Assembly: GCA_009775195.1 (NCBI GenBank)
Contig: VSPF01000044.1
Location: 1 to 17,369, forward strand
Length of the DNA: 17,369 nt
Direction of reading: 5' to 3'
Source of the DNA: Muribaculaceae bacterium
GTDB lineage: Bacteria; Bacteroidota; Bacteroidia; Bacteroidales; Muribaculaceae
Positions 7,033 through 13,552 of this stretch are shown here, one piece after another. The first letter of the stretch is position 1; each line of letters starts with the position of its first letter. The position numbers and the translations under genes were made by a program. The notes below the pieces were generated by a model. That model did no database searches and was not told where the DNA came from. It worked only from the letters and a program-made list of their open reading frames with translations.

Positions 7033-7562
7033 GCGGCCCCTCGCTGACAGAAGCCGGCTCGTTTGGCAAACCTCACGGCATCAAGGGCGAGATTGCAGCC
7101 GGCATCGACATTGACGGTGTGGAAATCGTGCCCGATGATTTCGTCTTTGCCAATATCGACGGTCTCGAAGTGCCATTCAGGGTGCTGTCGGTGCGCCGCA
7201 AGGGCTCGGGCTACCTGCTCACCCTCAAAGGCATCGACAATGAGAGCGAAGCTGCGATGCTGGCCAACAGGCCATTGCTCCTAGAAGGCGTAGAAAGCTC
7301 CGAAATTGACGACGACAGCGACCTCGTTTATCTTGAAGACCTCGTTGGCTTTACCCTTACCGACCAAGAACGCACTATCGGAGTGGTCGAAGATTATACC
7401 GAGCCGACCGAACACAATCCTCTCTTCGTTGTAAGGACTGTCAACGGCGACGAAATACTCGTCCCTGCCAGCGAAGACCTTATCAACGATTTAGACACAG
7501 ACAACAAAACTATCGACATGAACCTACCCGAGGGCCTTGTCGATTTAAACTCCTCAAAGTGA
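7029..7562 (+). CDS. rimM: Ribosome maturation factor RimM
   Basis: RimM binds ribosomal protein S19 and helps mature the 3' head domain of 16S rRNA in the 30S subunit. The 177-residue product has the normal size and both domains. The N-terminal barrel opens with AGSFGKPHGIKGEI (residues 9-22), and the C-terminal PRC barrel starts at about residue 95 with VYLEDLVGFTLTD and continues through IGVVEDY, HNPLFVV and EILVPASEDLI. Its start overlaps the DUF4290 stop (ATGA), and its own TGA shares one base with the next ATG (TGATG), so it is translationally coupled on both sides. It is strongly acidic, common in this family. Confidence 0.95.
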   Translation: MSGPSLTEAGSFGKPHGIKGEIAAGIDIDGVEIVPDDFVFANIDGLEVPFRVLSVRRKGSGYLLTLKGIDNESEAAMLANRPLLLEGVESSEIDDDSDLVYLEDLVGFTLTDQERTIGVVEDYTEPTEHNPLFVVRTVNGDEILVPASEDLINDLDTDNKTIDMNLPEGLVDLNSSK

Positions 7563-7855
7563 TGAAAGATTACGACGAAACCGAAGCCATAGCAGCGATG
7601 CTTGCCGTCCTCCGCCCCGACAGGCGCGACGAGGATGCCGTATACGAAATACTCGACCTCATTTACGATTATTACGAAGACAATGGCGACCTCGATATCA
7701 CCCTTGATGATGACGAAGCCGAAACCGACATCGAGGCCATGGTAGCCGCAATAGCCAAACAACTGCGCCGCCGCCCGGCATCGACAAACTTCGACAATGA
7801 TGAAATCAAGGCCATGATTGAGGCTGAAACCGCCTATCAGGAGAGCCTGCTGTGA
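7562..7855 (+). CDS. Small acidic conserved-looking protein, unknown function
   Basis: This 97-residue protein has no family I can name. It is very acidic: residues 25-65 hold long Asp/Glu-rich stretches (DLIYDYYEDNGDLDITLDD, around 35-53), followed by a basic patch, KQLRRRPAS. The C-terminal AMIEAETAYQESLL looks like an amphipathic helix. There is no signal peptide or membrane segment, so it is probably cytoplasmic. I chose the ATG at 7562, which shares its A with the rimM TGA; a GTG one codon earlier is possible. Its TGA at 7853-7855 again shares a base with the next ATG. The coupling to rimM suggests co-regulation, perhaps a ribosome-associated role, but no direct evidence supports it. I have an impression of similar Bacteroidales hypothetical proteins. 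Confidence 0.75.
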   Translation: MKDYDETEAIAAMLAVLRPDRRDEDAVYEILDLIYDYYEDNGDLDITLDDDEAETDIEAMVAAIAKQLRRRPASTNFDNDEIKAMIEAETAYQESLL

Positions 7856-8475
7856 TGATGCGCCGACTCGTTGTAATATCGCGTTGTATCTGTCTGGCCG
7901 CCGGATTGCTGCTGTCATCGCCGCTATCTGCCGCCGCCAACGACGACGACCCCTACTCTGTAAATATCGAGCAAAACCTTGCCACGCCGGCCGTAAATGC
8001 AAAACACAGCGCCGTGGTAGCAAATGCCATGGGACTGCTGACGCGCACCCTGCGCCAAGCCGGTTTCGAGACCCAGGGCGTGCGAAAGGGCGAGGTGACG
8101 ATGGTCACCATACCCTGTCGTGACTTATTCGGCCCCAACTCTATCGAGATAAAGGCAAAGGGCAAGCAATTGCTAAGCAAGCTCGTGCCGTATATCAAGC
8201 GTTCCGACAAATACAAGGTCGTAATGGCTGTGCATGCCGACGACACCGGCGACGCCATCTATGCCGAGCGCATCACCTCTGACCGCGCCAACGCAATCGA
8301 CGAGTATTTTGCCTCGGCCCTCGGCGGCGAGAGCCCGGTCATACCCTACGGCCTGGGCAATGACGAGCCCGTGGCTCCGAACACCGGGGTGGCAAACCGC
8401 GAAAAGAACCGCCGTGTCGAAATCTATTTCGTACCGACAAAAGACTTTATCGACAACGCCCGCAAGAAGAAATGA
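7855..8475 (+). CDS. OmpA-family (OmpA C-terminal domain) exported protein
   Basis: The 206-residue product begins with a signal peptide (MMRRL, then a hydrophobic segment ending SAAA near residue 27). About 90 linker residues follow, then an OmpA-like peptidoglycan-binding domain from about residue 95 to the end. Landmarks are SIEIKAKGKQLLSKLVPYI, VVMAVHADDTGDAIYAE, ITSDRANAIDEYF and the terminal VANREKNRRVEIYFVP. The HADD aspartates and the NRRVEI arginines match the diaminopimelate-binding residues of the family. There is no beta-barrel domain, so it is likely periplasmic and bound to the cell wall. An ATG at 7858 is an alternative start. It overlaps the genes on both sides, and being sandwiched between rimM and dnaB is unusual for an envelope protein. 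Confidence 0.85.
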   Translation: MMRRLVVISRCICLAAGLLLSSPLSAAANDDDPYSVNIEQNLATPAVNAKHSAVVANAMGLLTRTLRQAGFETQGVRKGEVTMVTIPCRDLFGPNSIEIKAKGKQLLSKLVPYIKRSDKYKVVMAVHADDTGDAIYAERITSDRANAIDEYFASALGGESPVIPYGLGNDEPVAPNTGVANREKNRRVEIYFVPTKDFIDNARKKK

Positions 8476-10052
8476 TGGAAACGAACAGCAACGACCGTCC
8501 CTACAAGCAACAGCGTCGACCGGGTACCGTGGCCGCCTTGCCGCCGGAAATTGCCGGGCGACTCGTTCCTCGCGCCGTCGAAATCGAAGCTGCCGTCTTA
8601 GGGGCGCTGATGCTCGAGAAGGACGCCTTTTCGCAAGTGTGCGACCTGCTGAAGCCCGAAAGCTTCTACGAGCCCAAGCACACGATTATATATCGCGCCA
8701 TACAGTCGCTCGGCATAGGTGACGAACCCATCGACATAATCACCGTCACCAACCGCCTGCGCACTGACGGCGAACTCGAAAAGGTCGGGGGTGCCGGCTT
8801 TGTGGCATCGCTGACAGTCAACGTGGCCTCGGCCGCCCACATCGAGTACCATGCGCGAATAGTGGCGCAGAAATACCTCGCGCGCGAACTCATTGCCTTT
8901 GCCTCGAATGTCGAAAACGGAGCCTTCGACGAGAGCAACGACATCGACGACCTGCTTCAGGAAGCCGAGGGCAGGCTTTTTGAAATATCACAGCGCAATC
9001 TCAAGCGCGACGTCATGCAGATTGACCCACTGCTCTCGCGCGCCGTCGACCTTATGCAGATTGCAGCGCAACGCTCGTCGGGCATAAGCGGCCTCGAGAC
9101 AGGCTTCCACGGCCTCGACAAGCTCACCTCGGGCTGGCAGAACTCCGACCTTATCATTATCGCGGCCCGACCGGCCATGGGCAAGACAGCATTCGTGCTG
9201 TCAATGGCCCTCAACATCGCCATGATGAACAATCCCGTGGCCGTATTCTCGCTCGAGATGAGTAACCAGCAGCTTGTCAACCGTCTTATTTCTAACGCCT
9301 GCGAAATACCCGGCGAAAAAATCAAGAGCGGCCACTTGAGCGACCTTGAGTGGAATCAGCTACTCAGCCGCCTGCAGCGTCTCAACGGCCTTCCGCTATA
9401 TGTCGACGACACCTCCGGCCTGTCGATGATGGAACTCCGCACCAAGGCGCGCCGCCTTGTGCGCGAACACGGCATAAGGCTCATCATCATTGACTACCTT
9501 CAGCTAATGACCGCCGGCATAAAGCTCGGCAGCCGAGAGCAGGAGGTATCTACAATCTCTCGTTCGCTCAAGCAGTTGGCCAAGGAACTCGACATACCTG
9601 TCATAGCCCTGTCGCAGCTCAACCGTAAGCTCGAAGACCGAGGCAACAAGGACAAGCGCCCACAGCTTTCCGACCTCCGCGAATCGGGTGCCATCGAGCA
9701 AGATGCCGACATCGTATGCTTTATCCACCGCCCCGAGTACTACCTCAAGGCATCGGTCGACGAGGACGGCAACAACATACGCGGAAAGGCTGAGTTTATC
9801 GTCGCCAAGCACCGAAGCGGTTCGACCGACACAGTGCCGATGTTCTTCCGCCATGAATACGTGCGTTTTGAAAACTGGGACAACAGTGCCGACGCCCAGA
9901 ACCAGGCATACGGCTCAATCTCGGCCAGCGACAACGCCGACACCGCCGTAGCAGAGGCAAACCCCGAGCAGGCCGCCGCCGATGCCGAAGCCCTCGGCCT
10001 GGGGAACGGCCAGCCACAAAATTTCGCCAAAGAAGACGAAAATCCTTTCTAA
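8472..10052 (+). CDS. dnaB: Replicative DNA helicase DnaB
   Basis: DnaB is the ring-shaped hexameric helicase that unwinds DNA at the replication fork and recruits primase. The 526 residues comprise the N-terminal helical domain (about 30-130, starting PRAVEIEAAVLGALML), a linker and a RecA-type motor domain (about 200-475). The motor has Walker A RPAMGKTA (K238, T239), Walker B LIIIDYLQL (D341), SQLNRKLEDR and the AKHRSGSTD element (445-453) with the trans-acting K446 and R448. The C-terminal 55 residues are an acidic, Ala-rich tail ending DENPF. No intein interrupts the motor. The ATG at 8472 overlaps the upstream TGA; 8475 would also work. Placement as last gene of a rimM operon means that helicase translation is coupled to the genes before it. 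Confidence 0.97.
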   Translation: MMETNSNDRPYKQQRRPGTVAALPPEIAGRLVPRAVEIEAAVLGALMLEKDAFSQVCDLLKPESFYEPKHTIIYRAIQSLGIGDEPIDIITVTNRLRTDGELEKVGGAGFVASLTVNVASAAHIEYHARIVAQKYLARELIAFASNVENGAFDESNDIDDLLQEAEGRLFEISQRNLKRDVMQIDPLLSRAVDLMQIAAQRSSGISGLETGFHGLDKLTSGWQNSDLIIIAARPAMGKTAFVLSMALNIAMMNNPVAVFSLEMSNQQLVNRLISNACEIPGEKIKSGHLSDLEWNQLLSRLQRLNGLPLYVDDTSGLSMMELRTKARRLVREHGIRLIIIDYLQLMTAGIKLGSREQEVSTISRSLKQLAKELDIPVIALSQLNRKLEDRGNKDKRPQLSDLRESGAIEQDADIVCFIHRPEYYLKASVDEDGNNIRGKAEFIVAKHRSGSTDTVPMFFRHEYVRFENWDNSADAQNQAYGSISASDNADTAVAEANPEQAAADAEALGLGNGQPQNFAKEDENPF

Positions 10053-10142
10053 GCATAGAGTTTAAACTCATTAGCCAATATTTACAAAAATACAACCCAT
10101 CTTCTTTATTCTCATAATTTTAAATAGAGCCGACATATAATG

Positions 10143-10404
10143 AATGAGGGTGTATCAAAATGAAAAGTCATCGGAGATGACGCTTTTATGGTTAGCCCCA
10201 CCATCATTGGTGGAGGCTCACAAAAAGCTCTAAGACAAAAGACCTCGGAGAGGTCGCAAACGGCATACTTCCAATCGATTGCGTCCTCTTCGAGGACATT
10301 CTTTGGGTTGGTTTCCATTTTACCCCACGAATAATCGTGGGGCTAACCATAATATCGTCCTCTCCGAGGACTCTGCCATATATCCATTTTGATACACCCT
10401 CATT
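10143..10404. mobile_element. MITE-like element with 20-bp terminal inverted repeats and nested hairpins
   Basis: AATGAGGGTGTATCAAAATG at 10143-10162 is repeated in perfect inverse at 10385-10404. Inside lies a second perfect 16-bp inverted pair, TTATGGTTAGCCCCAC at 10186-10201 and its complement at 10337-10352. Four 15-base hairpins of 6+3+6 design sit at 10167-10181, 10241-10255, 10283-10297 and 10357-10371. Two larger hairpins at 10198-10213 and 10323-10342 adjoin the 16-bp repeats. The two outer arms are built alike. No transposase is present, so if mobile it is non-autonomous; no clear target duplication is visible beyond AAT/ATT at the ends. Ends starting GAGGGTGTATC recall insertion-sequence termini. 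It fills most of the 455-base dnaB-perR gap; a 12-bp palindrome GAGTTTAAACTC is at 10058-10069. Confidence 0.65.
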
Positions 10405-10415
10405 TTTTATCTCCT

Positions 10416-10431
10416 CCTCGCGATTTTTTTG
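10416..10431 (+). repeat. CCTCGCGATTTTTTTG motif, copy 1
   Basis: This 16-base sequence lies 10 bases before the -33 element of perR. An identical copy stands, in the same orientation relative to its gene, immediately before the -7 box of apbE. It may be a shared promoter-upstream element. Confidence 0.4.
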
Positions 10432-10441
10432 GTATAAAAAT

Positions 10442-10471
10442 TTGTCAGAATTAAAATTATTACTAATTTTG
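10442..10471 (+). promoter_or_regulatory. Promoter of the perR-rbr operon
   Basis: TTG at 10442-10444, a 19-base spacer and TAATTTTG at 10464-10471 fit the Bacteroidota consensus exactly. Transcription should start near 10477, leaving a leader of about 30 bases. The last three bases of the -7 box belong to the PerR-box-like palindrome. Confidence 0.8.
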
Positions 10472-10483
10472 TAATCATTACAA
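10469..10483. promoter_or_regulatory. PerR-box-like operator
   Basis: TTGTAATCATTACAA is a perfect 7-1-7 palindrome that matches the Bacillus Per box TTATAATNATTATAA at all but one symmetric pair of positions. It covers the end of the -7 box and the expected start of transcription. A bound repressor would block initiation, so autorepression by the PerR encoded downstream is the natural reading. Confidence 0.75.
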
Positions 10484-10507
10484 TTTTGTTAATAAACGAC
10501 AGAACAA

Positions 10508-10936
10508 ATGACAATAGGCAATCTTATCGGAATGTTGCGTCAAGCCGACATCAAGCCCTCGCTACACCGCTTAGCGGTACTTGGCGCGGTTTGCAACGGC
10601 ACGCATCCGTCAGCCGACGAGATTTACGCCTCATTGCTCGGCGACACTCCAGGCCTATCACGCACAACCGTCTACAATGCACTGCACCTCCTGGTTGAGA
10701 AAGGCCTTCTCCGCGAGCTCGAAATCGAAAGCGGCTGTCTGCGCTACGACATAGCCCGACAGGCACCACACTGCCACTTTACATGCCGCGTTTGTCACCG
10801 CATCTTCGACATGCCGCTACCCAAACTGTCATCAAAATCAGAAATAGACCGCCGGGGCTTTCAGACCGAAAGCATGGAACTATCTTTCAAGGGTGTCTGC
10901 CCCGACTGCCAAAATAAACCAACCAATAAAAACTAA
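10508..10936 (+). CDS. perR: PerR-type peroxide-sensing repressor (Fur family)
   Basis: Fur-family regulators bind DNA as metal-loaded dimers; PerR members lose repression when peroxide oxidises a metal-ligand histidine. The 142-residue protein has the winged helix in residues 10-75 (GTHPSADEIYASL, then LSRTTVYNALHLLVEKGLL). The structural zinc site is C93/C96 (FTCRVC) and C131/C134 (GVCPDC). The regulatory ligands of Bacillus PerR all have counterparts: H33, D81, H88, H90 and D101. Aspartate at the last position is the PerR-like choice where many Fur proteins have glutamate. A PerR-box-like operator sits on its own promoter and rubrerythrin follows 12 bases downstream. A general Fur role is the alternative, but the context makes PerR much more likely. 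Confidence 0.88.
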   Translation: MTIGNLIGMLRQADIKPSLHRLAVLGAVCNGTHPSADEIYASLLGDTPGLSRTTVYNALHLLVEKGLLRELEIESGCLRYDIARQAPHCHFTCRVCHRIFDMPLPKLSSKSEIDRRGFQTESMELSFKGVCPDCQNKPTNKN

Positions 10937-10948
10937 CAACAACACGAG

Positions 10949-11491
10949 ATGAAAGACATCAAAGGAACAAAGACCGAGCGCAATCTCCAGGAAGCATTTG
11001 CCGGAGAATCACAGGCACGCAACAAATACACATACTATGCCTCAAAAGCCCGCCGCGAAGGATACGAGCAGATTGCAGCCCTCTTCGAAGAGACTGCCAA
11101 CAACGAAAAAGAGCATGCCAAATTATGGTTCAAACTCCTCTGCGGTGGCGAAATCGGCGACACAATGACCAATCTGCACGATGCCGCAGAAGGTGAGAAC
11201 TTCGAATGGACAAACATGTACGACCGCATGGCCCGCGAAGCTGATGAGGAAGGGTTCAAAGATATTGCCGCCCGCTTCCGCGCCGTCGCAGCAATCGAGC
11301 ACCACCACGAAGAGCGCTACCGCCGTCTGCTCAAAAACATCGAGGAAGGCATCGTCTTCTCTCGCGAAGGCGACACCGTGTGGATTTGCCGCAACTGTGG
11401 TCACATCGTAATCGGCAAAAAGGCTCCCGAAGTTTGCCCGGTATGCCTCCACAAAAAGAGCTTCTTCGAAATCGAAGCCCAGAATTACTAA
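10949..11491 (+). CDS. rbr: Rubrerythrin
   Basis: Rubrerythrin reduces hydrogen peroxide to water in the cytoplasm of anaerobes using a diiron site and a rubredoxin-like iron centre. The 180 residues hold the four-helix ferritin-like domain (about 5-130) and the C-terminal rubredoxin domain (about 143-178). Likely diiron ligands are E20 (AFAGE), E53 and H56 (NNEKEH), E97 in the READEEGF block, and E117/H120 (AIEHHH). The FeS4-type cysteines are C147/C150 (ICRNCG) and C163/C166 (VCPVC). It is co-transcribed with perR and followed by a strong terminator, so the pair forms a self-contained peroxide-response operon. Confidence 0.96.
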   Translation: MKDIKGTKTERNLQEAFAGESQARNKYTYYASKARREGYEQIAALFEETANNEKEHAKLWFKLLCGGEIGDTMTNLHDAAEGENFEWTNMYDRMAREADEEGFKDIAARFRAVAAIEHHHEERYRRLLKNIEEGIVFSREGDTVWICRNCGHIVIGKKAPEVCPVCLHKKSFFEIEAQNY

Positions 11492-11510
11492 ACAACCGCA
11501 CCACACAAGA

Positions 11511-11544
11511 AACTCCGCCCGGCTAAGCCTTGGCGGAGTTTTTT
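11511..11544 (+). terminator. Intrinsic terminator after rubrerythrin
   Basis: AACTCCGCC (11511-11519) pairs with GGCGGAGTT (11532-11540) and is followed by a T-run to 11544. A smaller GGC/GCC pairing sits in the loop. It closes the perR-rbr operon 20 bases after the TAA. Confidence 0.9.
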
Positions 11545-11578
11545 ATTCTATCTAACAAAATATTTATGATTAAAAATT

Positions 11579-11607
11579 TTGTAATCCAAAATTAATGACT
11601 AATTTTG
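11579..11607 (+). promoter_or_regulatory. higBA promoter with overlapping dyad
   Basis: TTG at 11579-11581 and TAATTTTG at 11600-11607 are 18 bases apart. The -7 box is also the right half of a perfect dyad: CAAAATTA at 11587-11594 and TAATTTTG at 11600-11607, five bases between. A HigA dimer bound there would cover the -7 box, the usual autoregulation of toxin-antitoxin units. The expected transcription start falls at about the toxin ATG at 11611. Confidence 0.6.
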
Positions 11608-11610
11608 CAC

Positions 11611-11910
11611 ATGCACATAATCTCACATAGAAAAATCAAAGAATTCTATGAATTACCAGGAAACGGCGATTCAAGGGTAGCCTTAGAACGATGGTACGAA
11701 ATTGCCCAAGAGGCCAAATGGCACAACCTTTCAGAAATTCGCGAAAATTTCCCTGCAACTGATTATGTCGGCAACCAACACTATGTTTTCAACATCAAAG
11801 GTAATAATTACCGATTAGTTGTAGTGATAAAATTCACAATTGGCAGGATTTTTATTCGCTTTGTCGGAACACATAGTGAATATGATAAAATTGATTGTTC
11901 AACTATCTAA
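11611..11910 (+). CDS. higB: HigB-family toxin (mRNA interferase)
   Basis: HigB toxins are RelE-fold ribonucleases that cut mRNA on the ribosome. The 99-residue product has the family layout: MHIISHRKIKEFYE at the start, a helical segment with ALERWYEIAQEAKW, then NIKGNNYRLVVVIKF and the C-terminal FVGTHSEYDKID signature. I chose the ATG at 11611; a TTG two codons earlier lies inside the -7 box. With that box ending at 11607 the message would have almost no leader. Toxin precedes antitoxin, the normal higBA order, with 10 bases between. The codons are visibly more AT-rich than in the neighbours, which points to horizontal acquisition. Confidence 0.88.
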   Translation: MHIISHRKIKEFYELPGNGDSRVALERWYEIAQEAKWHNLSEIRENFPATDYVGNQHYVFNIKGNNYRLVVVIKFTIGRIFIRFVGTHSEYDKIDCSTI

Positions 11911-11920
11911 ACAAAACAAT

Positions 11921-12280
11921 ATGGACATAACCAAACAACAATATGAATATGCATTAAATCGTATCGAAGAACTATTGCCTCTCGTAACTGATGAAACACC
12001 AACCACCGATACAAGTTCTATTGAATTAACCATTGTCTCAAATATAGTTGAAGCGTACGAGAAAACCCATTATCCTATTGCCAAACCTACAATCGGCGAA
12101 CTCATCAAACTTTCTATTGAAGAAAAAGGCATGACTCAACGACAACTTGCCGAAGAACTCGGAGTAAGCCCTTCGAGAGTCAGCGACTACATCTCTGGTC
12201 GTGCAGAACCGACCTTGCGTATTGCCAGAGCGATATGCTTAATTCTCGGCATTGCTCCAGCAACAATGCTCGGATTATAA
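11921..12280 (+). CDS. higA: HigA-family antitoxin (XRE helix-turn-helix)
   Basis: The antitoxin neutralises HigB and represses the shared promoter. The 119-residue protein has an N-terminal region (1-60) of the kind that contacts the toxin. An XRE-type helix-turn-helix fills the C-terminal half: IGELIKLSIEEKGMTQRQLA, then ELGVSPSRVSDYISGRAEP and LRIARAICLILGI. I started it at the ATG at 11921, 10 bases after the toxin stop; a longer frame reaching back into higB would add 27 residues unlike the family. The candidate operator is the dyad on the higB promoter. Base composition is AT-rich like higB. Confidence 0.88.
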   Translation: MDITKQQYEYALNRIEELLPLVTDETPTTDTSSIELTIVSNIVEAYEKTHYPIAKPTIGELIKLSIEEKGMTQRQLAEELGVSPSRVSDYISGRAEPTLRIARAICLILGIAPATMLGL

Positions 12281-12296
12281 AAGCACCCTTATATAG

Positions 12297-12337
12297 CAAA
12301 GGTGAGCCATGGGAAAGAACTCCTTGGCTCACCTTTG
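12297..12337. terminator. Hairpin between convergent higA and purT
   Basis: CAAAGGTGAGCCA (12297-12309) pairs perfectly with TGGCTCACCTTTG (12325-12337), 13 pairs around a 15-base loop. It lies 16 bases after higA and 15 bases after purT on the other strand. Neither side has a T-run, so it may be a bidirectional barrier or RNA-end protector more than a classic terminator. Confidence 0.55.
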
Positions 12338-12352
12338 TATTGATTATCAGCC

Positions 12353-13546
12353 TTACTCTCGCGGCAGGACTTTTACATTGAGGGCGGCATAGGCGCGCTC
12401 GGCTTTTTCACGGGCGGCCTCGACGGTGTCGGCCGTAGCCAGGATTACGCCCATGCGGCGGTGTCCGCGCACCTCGGGTTTGCCGAATATGCGCATCTGC
12501 ACACCGGGTTCGGCCAGGACGTTCTCGAGGTTCTCCATAACGACCTTGTCGCTGTCGCCCTCTACGACGATTGCCTTCGATGCCGACGGGCCGAGGAAAC
12601 GTACCTCGGGCACCGGCAGGCCGAGCAACGCACGCGCATGAAGGGCAAACTCGCTCAGGTCTTGCGATATCATTGTCACCATGCCGGTGTCGTGCGGGCG
12701 AGGCGACACCTCGCTAAATATCACTTCGTCGCCCTTTACAAAGAGCTCTACACCGAAAATACCGTAGCCACCCAAGGCATCAGTCACAGCCTTGGCAGCA
12801 GCCTGAGCGGCCTCGAGTGCCTTGGGGCTCATGGCCTGAGGCTGCCATGATATGCGGTAGTCGCCGTCGACCTGTATATGGCCTACGGGCTGGCAGAAGA
12901 CTGTGCCCGAAATGCTGCGCACGGTAAGCAGGGTGATTTCGTAGTCGAAGTCGACAAAGCCCTCGACAATCACACGACCGGCACCGGCACGGCCACCCTC
13001 CTGCGCCTCGCGCCATGCGTCGGCAAGTTTGTCGGCTGTGCGCACGGTAGACTGGCCGTGACCCGACGAACTCATCACAGGCTTAACTACAACAGGCAGA
13101 CCGATTTCCTCGGCAGCGGCAACAAACTCGTCGTATGTCGAAGCAAAGCGATAGGGCGACGTCTTAAGGCCGAGAGTTTCGGCGGCAAGACGGCGTATGC
13201 CCTCGCGATTCATGGTCAGACGGGCAGCATTGGCCGTTGGGGTTACATGGTAGCCCTCACCCTCGAGTTCGACAAGCGTGGGTGTGGCGATTGCCTCGAT
13301 TTCAGGGATGATATGGTCGGGCTTCTCCATCTCTACTACCTGGCGCAGTGTGGTACCGTCGAGCATGTTGAATACATAGTTGCGGTGCGAGGTCTGCATT
13401 GCCGGGGCATTGGGATATTTGTCACAGGCAACGACTTCTACGCCGAGGCGCTGTAGTTCGATTGCCACTTCTTTGCCGAGTTCGCCACTGCCGAGCAGCA
13501 GGGCTTTGCGGCCTACCTTTGTCATTACTGAACCTATAGATGCCAT
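12353..13546 (-). CDS. purT: Formate-dependent phosphoribosylglycinamide formyltransferase PurT
   Basis: PurT makes formyl-GAR from GAR, formate and ATP, a folate-independent route for the third step of purine synthesis. The 397 residues form an ATP-grasp enzyme that aligns with E. coli PurT without offset over the regions I checked. They include LLGSGELGKEV (17-27), R114, K155 in KPVMSSS, E195 in VIVEG, GGYGIFGVELFV and SEVSPRPHDTG. The one departure is in the phosphate-loop segment: SSGHGQ has H163 where E. coli has lysine; the DNA reads CAC clearly. Its ATG lies 6 bases after the tatD-family stop, so it is the last gene of a three-gene operon. Confidence 0.95.
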   Translation of the reverse strand: MASIGSVMTKVGRKALLLGSGELGKEVAIELQRLGVEVVACDKYPNAPAMQTSHRNYVFNMLDGTTLRQVVEMEKPDHIIPEIEAIATPTLVELEGEGYHVTPTANAARLTMNREGIRRLAAETLGLKTSPYRFASTYDEFVAAAEEIGLPVVVKPVMSSSGHGQSTVRTADKLADAWREAQEGGRAGAGRVIVEGFVDFDYEITLLTVRSISGTVFCQPVGHIQVDGDYRISWQPQAMSPKALEAAQAAAKAVTDALGGYGIFGVELFVKGDEVIFSEVSPRPHDTGMVTMISQDLSEFALHARALLGLPVPEVRFLGPSASKAIVVEGDSDKVVMENLENVLAEPGVQMRIFGKPEVRGHRRMGVILATADTVEAAREKAERAYAALNVKVLPRE

Positions 13547-13552
13547 GTGTTC

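Noticed and set aside
10112..10318. A 68-codon minus-strand frame across the left part of the nested-palindrome element
   Set aside because: It runs through the terminal repeat and several hairpins, has no recognisable family, and its only ATG lies inside the element. The DNA structure explains the sequence better than a protein. If the element proves to be multi-copy, conservation of this frame should be tested.
10167..10371. CRISPR-like array from the four related 15-base hairpins
   Set aside because: The units are short, differ from each other, are unevenly spaced and are arranged as a dyad. No cas gene is present.
10143..10404. Invertible promoter (phase switch) upstream of perR
   Set aside because: The inverted ends have a suitable size, but the perR promoter lies outside them (10442-10471) and I find no TAnnTTTG box within the segment on either strand. 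No recombinase gene is nearby. It is kept only as an item to test in reads.
11579..11586. TTGTAATC before higB as a PerR half-site
   Set aside because: Only one half of the palindrome is present, and the opposite half does not follow. AT-rich promoters make such matches common, and the HigA dyad explains the region.
12878..13456. A 192-codon plus-strand frame antisense to purT
   Set aside because: It is a mirror of purT codon structure. No promoter, start context or family resemblance supports it.
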